Positions 22,725-33,599 of a DNA stretch of 64,000 nucleotides are shown here, piece after piece. The number at the start of each line of letters is the position of its first letter. The first letter of the stretch is position 1. Both the position numbers and the translations under genes were made by a program. This stretch comes from Lumnitzera littorea (Eukaryota; Streptophyta; Magnoliopsida; Myrtales; Combretaceae): the NCBI GenBank assembly GCA_024138015.1, contig JAMXBB010000011.1:67160308-67224307 (forward strand). Direction: 5' to 3'. The notes under the pieces are model-generated. The model was given only the letters and a program-made list of their open reading frames with translations. It was not told where the DNA came from and made no database searches.

Positions 22725-25117
22725 TATGGTTCACAAAGTTGCTCATCGACTTGTGCTTTCCAATTCCGAGATAACGGAGACTGAGGCCACTTTTTCCCCC
22801 CATATAAGGAGCGAGGTGGCTTGTTCTTTAGGTAGTTCAGCCAATAGCATGGAGAAAAGGTAGGATAAACTTGCTTAGATCAACGAGTTCTTTGTAGATA
22901 ATTATCTCAAGGATAAGGAAGGGAGGTCCTTGGCTAGATATCTGTTTAACACGATAGCCTATTTTTGCAATTCTCTAGATGGAACCACCAATTCTGTCGC
23001 TAGGGTTCTCATCACAAAATATAATAAGTACCGGTGATATCTTCCCGAGACATGGAAGTTGAGGAGGTCGAGATATGGGGAGAGGGTATGCTTCCTTAGG
23101 GAGCGTGAGTTTCATATATACCTGAAATATTTGGATTTTGGGTTACGCTTCCCTTTTTTTGGCTTTTGTCAAGGGCTTTTTCAACTATTTTAGGGTCGCG
23201 CTGAGTATGTTCTCACCCAATACATATCAGCTTCTAGTGGCCTCTGAGATAGTCTGCGAAGAAGTTGAAGTCAGGGTTATGCCTCAACTGTATTGATATT
23301 TCTTCACTATTCGGAAGTAGCCTAACGGGTGGTACTTTACTGCTACAAGGCATGAGCGTAAGTTCATGAACGGGTTAGTATCCAAGATTCATAAGTGGCA
23401 TGATATGTTCGTGTCAATAGCATTTGATGAAGACTTGGACTTCTAAACCCAATAGACTGAGTCGATACATACAAAAGACATAGATTTGATGCCGAATGAT
23501 GCAATAGTAGCGAAGAAAATTCAAGAGAGAAGGAGAAACAAAATGTTCTTCTAGGATGCCAGGAGACTTATACGGCGTTACAAAAATGGAGAACCAATAT
23601 TTTTTGAAAAAGAAGGTACACTAATGTGTTCCCATCGTGCCTTTTGTCGTAATGAAACTAGCAAAAGAAGCTGTAACGAAGCAGATGGCTACATAGAAGA
23701 TCTCTTGTCCTGCCGAAAGGCTGAAGGAGAATGAGAAAACACAGCTGACAGGGGTTATTCGTTTTGAGGAGCCTTCGATCGTGATTATTCAAACTTTTGT
23801 TGAGCTAAGGGATGGCGAGCATCGAGAGACACATCTCGGTAAGGAGGATGAAAACCCATTGTCGTAGAAGGCTCATTGTTGGCGATTGCAGCAGCTTCGA
23901 GTGGTGACAAAAGACTAGGGAAGAAGTTCGCTGGCAAACCACCTATGAAGAAGTCCAAGGGCTTGGATGAAAGGGCAAAGGAGGCTATGCACTCCAAATT
24001 TCTCGGCATCAGTAGCGCCGAATTCATCCCCAAGAAAGAGGTTGATGAGTACTTTGTCACTTGCTGGAGCCACCAAATTTCGGACATCGGCTTGGCCCTG
24101 GGAGATAGGACGAAATCTTTAGCTTTAATGGAAAGAATAGTTCTTCTGAAAGATAAAGATATTGCCAAGAACGATGTCAACAAGGTCGGCGGTTGCAATA
24201 AGGCTCATATCACGGCCAAATTGTATGATGTGAATATCTACGACCATTGCTTTTGATTATCAAATTCATTCGGGTAACTAACATATTTCCTTTTCCAAAT
24301 GAGCAGCCACATTCTAACAACATTGGATAGGGTTGATAAAGAGGCAAAGAAAGTAATATCTTTAGTTGTATGTGCAATACCCAATCACTTTTGGTTGTAA
24401 TAAATGAATTTGTTGTAGAAAGTTGAGGATGCGTACAATGCATCAAAGGCCCAAACTGTTGCTGCCAAGAATGTGAGGATTAGGGCTGAAATGGAGGTGA
24501 GAAAGGTTAAGGAGGAACTTGCTGCCGAGATATTGGTTTATGACCTCACCGCTAATGAAATCTCTAGCTTGAAGGCTGAAATACAAGAATAGTACAGAGA
24601 GTCTGAAATCCTGAAAGAGGAGCTACAGAAGAAAAAGGAAGAGTGCTTGGGCTTGGGCTAAACTATTTGTATGATGAACGACGATAAAGATAAGCTCAAG
24701 ATGCAGATAAAGGAGTTGGAGACCAACAACTTGAACTTGCAAAGTTGTATCGCCGAGTTAGAGGAGACTATGAGGAGGGGGCCATCTGTTGAAGAGACTC
24801 TCGATATAGTCACTCTCAATCGGCAATACGAGAAGCTTCTACGTAAAAAGTTGTTGGAGGGAGTTCGAGTGGCAAGAGAAGAGGTCTTGAAGCTTCATCC
24901 CCATTATGATCTCTCCTATCTCGACTTTGCTGACATCGACAACAAAGTTAGTAGTGTCGACGAAGATGAAGGCGACGAGACAGGTATTGAGAGTATGGAT
25001 CAAAGTGATAATGAAGCTCATGCTGAAGAAGTTGCCCGCTCTGAGAACCCAGCTGTCGAGGAAGCTCCAGCTAATGATTTAAAAATCACTTCTGCTGAAT
25101 CTGAAGATAGGCCATAG
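22725..25117 (+). pseudogene. Element C antisense ORF, Transposase_28-like (putative gypsy-type) protein
   Basis: Plus-strand frames, opposite to gag-pol, start MVHKVAHRLVLSNSEITETE at 22725, pass through VCFLRERE, IYLKYLDFGLRFPFF near 23110-23160 and LVASEIVCEE near 23230, then two good open stretches: 23876-24256 (KKFAGKPPMKKSKGLDERAK, FLGISSAEFIPKKEVDEYFV) and 24671-25117 (coiled-coil KDKLKMQIKELETNN, then YDLSYLDFADID and an acidic tail). The N-terminal part resembles the PF04195 'putative gypsy type transposon' domain; the rest is coiled coil. Short introns may interrupt it: GT at 24353 and AG ending 24418 would join AKK to the VEDAYNASKAQTVAAK frame. Its function in the family is unknown. 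Stops near 22860 and 23040 break it. Confidence 0.78.
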
Positions 25118-25270
25118 AACTTACTGTATTGGTACATTGCATTCTTGTGTAATTTATTAATTGAAATATAATCGAGGCAATGTCGAGTTCTTGTGACATT
25201 TAATTTTACGTACTGCACTTTCTTGGTTTGTATGGTATATGTATGTTGCTTTGTGATCTCATTCGTTAGT

Positions 25271-25500
25271 AGGTTTTATTTTTTACGCTATTTGTTTCTA
25301 GGTTTGTTTTATTTCATACGCCCAACTATCTCTCGGTATGTTTTATTTCACACGCTCAATTATCTCTCGGCATGTTTTATTTCACATGCCATTTTTCTTT
25401 GGCATGTTTTATTTCACACACTATTTATTTCTCGACATGTTTTATTTCATATGTCATTATCCTTCGACAAGTTCAATTTCACATGCCCATTGTTTTATAC
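25271..25500. repeat. Minisatellite, 32-34-bp units, between pol and the antisense ORF
   Basis: About six imperfect units, each starting with GTTTTATTTCA followed by a variable AYRCYC core and a TCTCGGCAT-like end. Units near 25303, 25337, 25371, 25403 and 25436 are the clearest. Two Phe/His-rich ORFs (25193-25510, 25338-25586) are simply translations of the repeat. Tandem repeats in the 3' region are common in Tat/Ogre-type elements. Confidence 0.85.
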
Positions 25501-25960
25501 TATCCGTTAGCCGTTTGAGGTGTAGACTAGCTGCATTACTTGACCATAAGGTTAGTTTGTATAGGATGTTAACCGCGTTAGGCTAGAACTTAGATTAGTT
25601 TGTTTGCCATGCACCATGGAACTCGTTAGTTCGGTATTTGTAGCTAAAATATGATGAGACTTCAAATATATAATTATCATAAATAAGTACCAATCTTACA
25701 AACATGTTGGCTGTCGCCAATGAGAGACGGTAGAAATCATCCCGCATTAATTGAAATAAAATTTTAGATTCTTAGCGTTCTAAGCTTGAGGGATGATGGA
25801 TCTATCCAACTTTTCTAGTCAATAGGCCCCCTCGCCAACGACTTCCTGAATCTTGATAGGATCTTCCCAATTCGCGCTGAGCTTTCCCTGATTTGCTCGA
25901 GCACTGGTTGCTTCCATCTTACGGCAAACTAGATCTTCGGGTTGGAAAACCTTGTGCTTC
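25501..25960 (-). other. Element C spacer and end of pol
   Basis: The region between the minisatellite and the integrase C-terminus. Minus-strand text near 25800-25960 (KVKHKVFQPEDLVCRKMEAT-like, NWEDPIKIQEVVGEGAY-like) is the end of a Tat-type integrase (the LVLRR...GKLxPNWEGPY segment). The remaining ~290 bases show nothing recognisable. Confidence 0.6.
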
Positions 25961-26830
25961 ACTTTCTGATTGTATTATCCTATTACTCTATGCTGGAATG
26001 TCGTGACCTTAACTCTTGCAATATCTCGAATTTCCTCAATAGTGTCCATATTCATTGTTAATCCAACTTGATTGAGCATAACATCAAAATTATGCATCCG
26101 TAGATTGGGCAAATCCAGCTCAATTAGCAACATGGCTTCAGTGTCGTAGGTTAACTTAAATGGTGTCTCTTCTTTTACCATTCTGTAAGTGGTTTTGTAT
26201 CCCCATAGGACTTTTGGTAGTTCATTGGCTCACTTCCCCTTGACTTGATCCACTTTCCATTTCAGGTTGTACAGTATGATTTTGTTTATGGTCTCGACTT
26301 GTCAATTTGTCTGAAGGTGTGCTACAGATGTATAGTTAAGCCGAATGCCGTTCCTCTTACAAAATGACCGGAACTTATTGTTGTCAAACTTTGGGCCATT
26401 ATCTGTAACTATCATGCAGGGAACTCCAAATCTTGATATGATGGAGTTGAAGATGAAAGCTTCTACTTTTTGATCGGCAATCTTTGCCACAGCCTAGGCC
26501 TCAGCCCATTTGGTAAAGTAGTCGACAGCGACAATGATGAATTGGTGCTGGGCGGTAGACTTCAGAAAGGGTCTGAGAATATCTAGCCTCTACTAGGCGA
26601 AAGGCTAAAGGCTGGTTAGGCTACATAGCTTAGTTGCAGGTGTGTTACTCAGTAACTCATGCTTCTGGCATTGAGGACACTGTCGGATAACGTCCTTTGC
26701 ATCTTCTCTCATACTCAACCAATAATAGCCGAGTTGCATTGCTCGAATGTACAGTGTTTGTGACTTTACATGATTACTGCATATGCCGCCATGTAGTTCA
26801 AATAACACCCTCTAGGCATCCTTCTGGGAA
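25961..26830 (-). pseudogene. Element C: integrase (relic)
   Basis: Minus-strand order: zinc finger with LHGGICSNH and VIRQCPQCQKH (26605-26808), core with VDYFTKWAEA near 26515, then VAKIADQKVEAF and VPCMIVTDNGPKFDNNKFRS (26302-26490), AHLQTN, a stop, then QVETINK near 26290, then VKEETPFKLTYDTEAMLLIE (25975-26181). The Asp, Asp, Glu triad is all recognisable; a TGA stands where Gly is usual before QVE. It would join element cDNA to host DNA if active. Confidence 0.9.
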
Positions 26831-27600
26831 AGGCATCGAAGGTAAGGTTGAGATATGTCGTGCTTATACAGTTGACTATCAATCAGCGTGTAGTTCATAA
26901 CCTAGTAAGCCAATCTTCACACCTCCTTTTTATCGTCAGGGACAGTACCATCTTTTGCTAATTTCAATCCGGCGATTAGAGCTTCATACTCTACTTCATT
27001 GTTACTGGCTAAGAATCCAAATTTCAGAGTATAATAGACTTTGACATTATGTGGGCCTTGAAGGACTAGGCTTGCACCACTTCCTTCTCATGTCGAATAA
27101 CCATCGACATAAAGAAGCCAGATAGGTTTCTTGACGATCTCTACACAATCTTCCTTTCCCGTGAACTTAGCAACAAAATCTACCAATACTTAAGCTTTTA
27201 GTGTCGTTCCGAGTTTATATTGCACACCATTGGCACTGAGGTTTAAGGCATATTTCATCATCTTCCCTAAGGAGTCAGGCCGCTGTAATGCTGGCTGCAA
27301 TGGTTGATTAGTGAGGATAATAATATGGTGAGCTTCAAAATACGGCTTTAACTTTCTTACCAAGAGAACTACTACTAAAACAAATTTTTCAATCCTTATG
27401 TACCGAAGCTTTAGTCCCTACAGAACATGACTCATGCAATAAACGGGTCGGTACTTCTTGCCTTCAATTCGGATAAGTACGGAGGAAAGTATTCGGCAGT
27501 TGACTAATAGATATAAGTATAAATTTCCCCCCTGAATGGGTGTTGAGAGTATCAAAGGTATCGCAAGAAATTCCTTGAGTTCGTCAAAAGCTCTTTAGCA
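26831..27600 (-). pseudogene. Element C: RNase H (relic)
   Basis: Minus-strand frames show GVYLYLLVNCRILSSVLIRI-like connection text near 27500-27430, then LYVDGYST near 27110, GASLVLQGPHNVKVYYTLKF near 27080-27010 and ASNNEVEYEALIAGLKLAKD near 27005-26950. The Asp and the Glu pair of RNase H are recognisable (YVDG, NEVEYEAL). Stops interrupt the frame. Confidence 0.85.
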
Positions 27601-28420
27601 ATTGTTGGTCCAATTGAATTCCTTTGGTTTCTTCAAAATTTTAAAGAATTCTGTGCACTTATCTGCACTTATCGATACGAATCTATTGGGGGTGGCAATT
27701 TGTCCGATGAGTTCCTATACCTCCTTGATCGTATGAGGTGATTTCGTATTCTTTATGGCTTCAATCTTTCTCAGATTGGTCTCGATGCCGTATCGTGTGA
27801 CCATATATCCGAGGAATTTCCCTGATGTTGCACCAAAGATGCACTTCTGTAGGTTGAGTTTCATGCTATAACTCCTTAATGTGGCAAACATTTCCTCCAG
27901 ATTAGCGAGATGCTGATCTTCCTTCATGCTCTTCACAATCATGTCATCCACATATACTTTAACATTCTTGTAGATATGAGATTTGAACATCTTCGTTACT
28001 AATCTCTGGTATGTAGCACCAAGGCATCACAGTATAACAGTATGTTCTAAAATTAGGAACAAAAGATGTGTAGACTTAATCCATATTGTCCATTTTGATT
28101 TGATTATAACTAGAGAAAGCGTCTATAAAAGAAAGCAACACATGTCCTGCAGTTGTGTCTACCATTTGATCGATTTTTAGCGGTGGGAAACAATCCTTAG
28201 GACATGCCATGTTGAGATCTGTGAAGTCTCGCCACTTGCCATTAGGCTTCTTGACTAACACATAATTTGCTAGTTAAGTCGGATAAGGCTCTTCTCAGAC
28301 GAATCTTGCCTTCAATAATTTCTAGACCTCTTCTTCTATTACGGCTTGTCTCTCTAGTGCAAAACGTCTCTTTTTCTATCAGACCACTTTTGCATTCTAG
28401 TTAATCTAGAGCTTGTGTAC
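27601..28420 (-). pseudogene. Element C: reverse transcriptase (relic)
   Basis: Motifs on the minus strand: LVKKPNGKWRDFTDLNMACP and KDCFPPLKIDQMVD (28076-28261), VLLSFIDAFSSYNQI, then after a frame break VYVDDMIVKS (27940-27960) and FATLRSYSMKLNLQKCIFGA in the open piece 27715-27990. Unlike elements A and B, the YVDD box is intact. A frameshift and stops near 28000-28080 break the palm. Confidence 0.92.
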
Positions 28421-29080
28421 CATAATGTCTCTCGGAATACCTGGCATGTCCAAAGGTGGCTATGCAAACAGGTCAGCATTGGCTTGTAGGAAGTCAATTA
28501 GACTTTCTCGGACATCTACTGACATGAGTTTTTCTATCCTTGTTGTCTTCTTGGGATTATTTCCTAAAGGAATTTCCTCTGTATCATTCTTTATGCTGAC
28601 TATCTTGTCATTTGAATAGGTTTTAACTTGAAAAACTTCATTTCATCTCAAGGCTCTTATATATAAGGATCGTGCTAATTGTTGATCCCCTTTGCACACA
28701 CTAACCCTTATGGGAGTACAAAACTTGGCCTTTAGATGTGTTATTGATAGGATAATGTTGAATAAATGTTGGCATGGCCGTTCCATTATCATGTTGTAAG
28801 GGGACCAATATTTGACGAAGGGAAAATCTACTTTGTCCTCTACAACATGCTTGTCATCCCCTATCTGTATCGATAAAGAGATAACTCTGGCTACTTGGAT
28901 GAGTTGATTATTGAAGGCATAGAGGTCATACTTATAAGACTGCAACTGCACTTTGATCTTGGGCCTCATTTGATCGAAGGCATGTTGAAAAATGATATCG
29001 GTCGAACTTCCCGTGTCAACAAGAATCTTCTTGACTTCAAAGTTGGCAACCCTTACATTGATGACAAGTCCATCGTTGTG
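28421..29080 (-). pseudogene. Element C: aspartic protease (relic)
   Basis: The minus strand reads KILVDTGSSTDIIFQHAFDQ (DTGSS at 29003-29017), with the protease active site intact, followed by the open piece 28643-28969 (LYAFNNQLIQVARVISL, FPFVKYWSPYNMIMERPC). The linker towards RT (28420-28640) is degenerate. The plus-strand ORFs in this region are shadows. Confidence 0.85.
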
Positions 29081-29740
29081 CGGCCTCTAGATACCCTCAA
29101 AATCCTCTTCTTTGAAAGATATTGTATTGTTAATCTTGACCTTTTTTCCATGAATATTGTAAACGTAATTCTTAGTGTTAATCGAGTTCTTCGAACTTGA
29201 TTGGCCTATATTAGGTTTGCCGACAATGGTATTAATTACTCTATTGGGTGCTCTAGTGAGATTAACATCTTTTGCATCTCTCAAGGCCATTGTTGGTCGA
29301 GTGTCATCTTCTTGTTCCTCTCTTCTCCTTTAAGATGGTCTTTCGATTTTTTTAGCACCATCTGCTAAAAATTTTTGCAGGTGCCTGCATTGTATTGCAT
29401 CTTCAATTGCATTTTTGAGTTGAATGTACTCATTTATATTGTGACCCTTGTCATAGTGGAAATTACAGTACTTATTCAAATTTCTTCTTGAGAGATTCCC
29501 TTGCATTCTTTTCGGCCACTAGAGGACACCTCTCTCTCTACATACTTCCATCAAAATGTTCGAGATTAGATGATTGATAGGCGTATGGGATATGAATGTC
29601 AGTATCCTCAGTTTCTTTCTCTCGGCATCTAAATTGTTGTCGTTGTTCGTACTAAGTCTATTTTTCGCATTTTTTCGTTTGTCACTCTTTCCATCTCCTC
29701 TACTCTGATCAGCCTCTCGTCGTGCTTTTATTTTGTCTTC
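29081..29740 (-). pseudogene. Element C: gag C-terminus and linker
   Basis: Minus-strand text includes HYDKGHNINEYIQLKNAIED near 29450-29390, where a Cys/His knuckle is expected in the family (K-G-H and E-Y-I-Q-L-K are conserved context), then KFLADGAKKIER. A piece at 29087-29290 leads to protease. The knuckle cysteines are not clear, so RNA binding is uncertain. Confidence 0.65.
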
Positions 29741-30400
29741 TTATCGGATGTATGAGGTGGCTTTAGCCTTAAACTCAGCGAAAGTTTTCAACTTGTTCTT
29801 TGTAAAAGACTTAAAAAAGTTTCCATGAGGTTTAACCCCATCAATTACAGCGTTGAGAGCCACACTCATATTCGGTTCTAGGTTTTGAACCATCTTGGCC
29901 ATAAATTTGGCTAAATAGTCCCTCATTGACTCATTGGACTTTTGTTTGATGGTTTTAAGGATTGAAGAGTCCTTAACAAGAAGTTTGCTAGCAAGAAAGT
30001 GTTGAAGGAATACCTTTGCTAATTCATCAAAACATGAAATGGTATTTAGTTTTAGGTGTTTGAACCATGTGCTGGCTGCATTCCTCAAGGTTAAGGAAAA
30101 GGCGTGACAGGCCATTGCATTACTTAAACCATGCGACTTGGCCAGTGTACGGTAGTACTCCAAGTGGTCTTCAAGGTCTTTCGTCTCATCATATGTTTCA
30201 AACTAGGGTAGCTTAACGTATCGAGGTGCTATTTTTTTCAAAATCTTTAGGACGAAAGGACTTTTCTTGATTTGGAATTGTTTGGTTGTTGCAACAGGGG
30301 TACTGACATGAGAGGGTCTTGTATGATACACGTGTTGCGGTTGCTTGCCCTTATCAATCTTCTTGAAAGTAAGAACTGGGGATCTCACTAGAACCTTAGC
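29741..30400 (-). pseudogene. Element C: gag (relic)
   Basis: The open piece 29741-30163 (140 residues) is a good retrotransposon gag domain: CHAFSLTLRNAASTWFKHLK, ISCFDELAKVFLQHFLASK, SNESMRDYLAKFMAKMVQNL and then the VKPHGNFFKSFTKNKLKTFA end. Upstream (30203-30388) is the start region with KFVLKILKKIAPRYVKLP. In active elements Gag assembles the particle. This is the best preserved frame of the element on the minus strand. Confidence 0.9.
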
Positions 30401-30694
30401 TTACTCTTTTGGCAATTCAAGTGAATAAATGGAATTGTCGACATTGTTGGCATCATGATCGCTATGCTCTTTACCTTGATTCAGGTGAAAACTTTTATGA
30501 AGAAAGTCAAGGATTTGTTCATGTTTTTTATTTAGCTCGGAATTTTCTTTGGCTAAATCGAGACAAAATTACTCGAGTCGAGCCAATTGTTGTTCATCAG
30601 CATGCCTATTACCCCCTTAAGGGTGGTGGGAGGAAGTACCAATATATGCACTTTTGGTCATTCTAATTTTAACCATGTAGTCGTGTTTAGAGAA
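30401..30694 (-). other. Element C 5' leader
   Basis: Between the primer site and gag. The plus-strand ORF 30409-30666 is antisense to the leader and gag N-terminus and has no familiar motif. Nothing else is recognised. Confidence 0.5.
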
Positions 30695-30711
30695 AAATAG
30701 ATGGTGCCAAA
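30695..30711 (-). promoter_or_regulatory. Primer-binding site of element C
   Basis: Right after the LTR end (ACAACCA on the minus strand) comes TTTGGCACCATCTAT, close to the TTTGGCGCCGTCTGT motif common just inside LTRs of plant Tat-type elements. Two of the differences are CpG-type losses (GCGCC to GCACC, CCGTC to CCATC). Confidence 0.75.
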
Positions 30712-30901
30712 TGGTTGTGCAATATAACTATGCTTATGATAATTGCTTGCGCCAGACTTAAATTCAAACCAGGAGCACCTCTTATACTCGGCATAAATGC
30801 CGTGTATTATCTATGTGATGCAAATGCCGAGAGAGTTGGTTACGTATCTTCTTGGCAAACGAAAAGCCGAGTGTCAAATGAATGAAAACTGACTATCAAC
30901 A
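30712..30901 (-). repeat. 5' LTR of element C (190 bp)
   Basis: The minus strand starts TGTTGATAGTCAGTTTTCAT and ends TTGCACAACCA, with TG...CA ends. It pairs with 22074-22263 along its whole length without gaps by hand alignment. It is bounded by the primer site on the inner side. Confidence 0.87.
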
Positions 30902-30994
30902 AGTATAGTTATGAATTCATAAGCAGATTATTGGTATCCTATTGGAGTAAGCACATCTGTCCACTAAAGAGAGGTGCATAGGGTATTGAGGGTT

Positions 30995-30996
<2 letters not shown>

Positions 30997-31032
<36 letters not shown>
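30997..31032. repeat. (AT)n microsatellite
   Basis: An uninterrupted AT dinucleotide run of about 18 units, 95 bases outside element C. Confidence 0.95.
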
Positions 31033-31035
<3 letters not shown>

Positions 31036-31039
31036 AGAA

Positions 31040-32350
31040 AGAGATGATGAAGAAGAAAATACAAGGTAGAGTTGTGACTTTAAAAGTGAAGTGTGATCCT
31101 TTGCTAGCATGCTGTGCTGGAATAATTAGGTAGCATGTGTTTAAATATGAATCACCATCTATTAATTCATTGGTATTTTTTAAAGAAATTGATACTTAAT
31201 TGAGTAAAATTTTGATTTCAACGTTTGAACGCGTTCTAGGATTGAAAACGAAGAAAAGGAATCAAGTTTCACTCAATTTGGAGTTCAAATAAAGAAGTTA
31301 TGAAGTTTTGAAGTTACATAGTCTGGGACATGACCATATCCCCAGGCTGTATCCATGCAGAAAAATTTGCCAGGGTCAGAAAGTTACACGACCTAGGGAT
31401 ACGGCCATGTCCTAGGCTGTGTCTGGTGACGAAAACAGAAACCTTATAATACATTATAAAAGGACATATTAAGGTTTCAAAAGAAGAGAGAGACATTAGA
31501 GAAGAGAAGAGACTTGAGGAGAAGGAGAAGAAAAAGGCGAAAGTAACACTAACTTCAAGATTGGAGAGATTTTTCATCAATCAAAGGGGTTTTTCATGTT
31601 TTATTTTATATTTTTGATGGAACTCGTTTTTAGTTTTATTATGATAGCTTAGAATTCGTGTATTTAAGATTATGGAACCTCGGGTTTCATGTGACTCTTG
31701 GGTTGATTTATAATTTTCAATAAAGTTTCTATCTTTTCTTGATTCAATTATGTTGTTTAATTATTGATTGATATTTCTAGAGTATCAATTTATGATATTA
31801 TGCATGATGATTGAGAAATTACATGTGTAATAAGATCTAGGCATAATTGGAGAGAATTACATGTATACTTAGAGATAAGATACATGTTTCTTTCGGAAAG
31901 TTGATTATTTGTGTGGGAATTCATTATACATTAATGCAATTCTAAGTTATATTACTAAGTGAAGATATTCCGATAAATAATTTAGGATTAGAGTTAATAT
32001 GCTTGAGAAAGGTATTAACTTTAATTGTGAATCCCTCCAGTAAAAAATAATAGAGATTAAAATAAATATATTTTAAGTAGACACATGTTAAACACTAAGG
32101 AAAATAATTCCTAAATACGTTATTGCATTCTTGAAGTCGTTCTTAGTTTTATCGCTTTCTAAATTGCTTAATCAAGTCTGATAATTAGTTTAGTTTGTTA
32201 ATTTCAGTATTTTTAATTCATTCAGCTTATCACAGTTTTTCGGTTAGATAATAGAGCTAAGGTTAATATTAATACTCGAAATCTCTAAAGGATCGATTTG
32301 GACTCACATCCGTTATATTAAAATTGATAAGTGCACTTGCTTGATATCGG
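31040..32350 (+). repeat. LTR-like non-coding sequence
   Basis: The stretch has the look of a long LTR on the plus strand: a TATA-like ATTATAAAAGG near 31453, an AG-rich leader (31480-31540), AATAAAG at 31720, and an end region (ATTGATAAGTGCACTTGC, 32322-32340) of a kind seen at LTR ends of some Athila/LARD-type elements. Two copies of a palindrome-like word (GGGACATGACCATATCCCC near 31323, GGGATACGGCCATGTCCT near 31395) lie 70 bases apart. No partner LTR is visible, so the call is tentative. Confidence 0.45.
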
Positions 32351-33560
32351 TACATGATGCTCAAAAGGCAACAGGGAGTGGTGGCCGAGGTGTTGTGTCC
32401 TTCATGAGCTTAAGCATGTGAGCTACCTGAAGTTGTGATGTACTGAGCTGAATTAAAGTACGCGAGTCATTTGTGTTATCGTATCTGACTGCTGTGAGCA
32501 CAATAGAGAAATTGCCAAGCTAAATGGCAGGTGTATATTGTGTGCAAGAGTGCTGAAGAGAGACAGCTGAGCTGCTTCCAATTACCGAATTGTGTACGTG
32601 CTTATCCGAGCTAATTTTGGATGAGAACTAGTTTGCCGATTAATTCTGTCAGCTGTTTTGTAAGTTGCCGTGCTGGATAGCGGTTAGAGTTGACCAATAG
32701 ATGAAGTGTAATTGAGCTGTGCAAAATAATCCGAGCTATTGTCCTCTTCATTTGAACTATTGCTAAGCTGCTGTATTTGATTGGAGAAGAATGTGGCGTG
32801 TGTTGTCGTGAAGTGCTTTACTGTGCAACGAGGATAGTCGTGTGCGAGTGTGAGTTGATTTGTTTTTGTGCCATAGTACATTTCTGAGCTGCTGTTCTTA
32901 GTGGCTGATTCCCTAGTAGTAACGAGCTGTCTCAAAGCATGTTGGATTAAGTTGGACTCGCGCTAACTTGCTTTGTTGGGTCGCCAAGCTATCTGCCAAA
33001 TTATCCAATTTGTGGACCTGCATTAGACAGTGTAATGCCAAGCTGTTGTATCAGATGATTTAGATCTGTGCCACGTTGTGCAAGGATGGTGGTCTTCGAG
33101 CTGGCGTCCTAAGTGTGCTAAGTTGCTGAAGTGCTTATTCAAGCTAATTCATATAAGAATGAGCTCCTGTGCCGATTGCTGAGTTGTAATTAATTGAGCA
33201 AACAGTATTGACAAAGAAAGTGCAGGGTTTAAGCCTTTTTGAATTTGCTGTCGTGATCGTTATCCGAGCTGAGTTGCCCGGGAGCTCATTTCCGAGCTGA
33301 CAAATCATTTTGTTGTTTGATTTGAGCTGCTGCAATCGAGTGCCTGTTCTGTTTTCTTGTCGCCGGGCTGTCAGCAGATAGCGATTGAAGATACTATTCT
33401 GTTAGTGTTGTGTTGATCGTTGAGCTGTCTAAGGGATTGTTCTTATATCTTGTGGCGAACAGAACTGAGTCGTGTAGTGCTGAGCTATAGACCATATGGG
33501 GTAGTACTGCTCTGTCAGTGTGCCAGACTAGAAGTAAAGAGCGTGGGTGGTCACGTTTAT
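32351..33560. other. GAGCT-rich, non-coding stretch
   Basis: GAGCT words, usually as GAGCTG or CCGAGCT, occur about 18 times in 1.1 kb, mixed with GTGCTG and GTGCC words. No domain is recognised; the minus-strand ORFs at 32684-32935 and 33144-33335 look like chance. Similar CGAGCT/CCGAG words sit in the distal LTR of element A (6490-6530), so this may be an LTR U3 region of an unrecognised element. Confidence 0.45.
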
Positions 33561-33599
33561 TATTTATCGGGATCTGTTGGTTAGTGCTTAAATTTTATA

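Larger units (their letters stand above)
22074..30901 (-). mobile_element. Element C: Tat-type Ty3/gypsy retrotransposon with antisense ORF
   Basis: An 8.8-kb element with matched 190-bp terminal repeats (22074-22263 and 30712-30901), a primer-site-like motif inside the right LTR and a purine-rich tract inside the left LTR. On the minus strand the order is gag, protease, RT, RNase H, integrase; between integrase and the 3' LTR lies an ORF on the opposite strand plus a minisatellite. That architecture is known for the Tat lineage (RIRE2, Grande and relatives). LTRs differ at roughly 30 of 190 positions by hand count, so the insertion is old. Flanking pentamers (GCAGG, AGTAT) do not match. Confidence 0.88.

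Noticed and set aside
25193..25586. Two overlapping Phe/His-rich plus-strand ORFs
   Set aside because: They are translations of the GTTTTATTTCA minisatellite; open frames follow from unit length and composition.
22069..30906. Target duplication for element C
   Set aside because: Flanking pentamers GCAGG and AGTAT do not match; decay or rearrangement may have removed it.
32355..32385. CAAAAGGCAACAGGGAGTGG as a possible Athila-type primer-binding site
   Set aside because: Only loosely like TTTTGGCGCCGTTGCCGGGGA and needs a gap; no gag follows.
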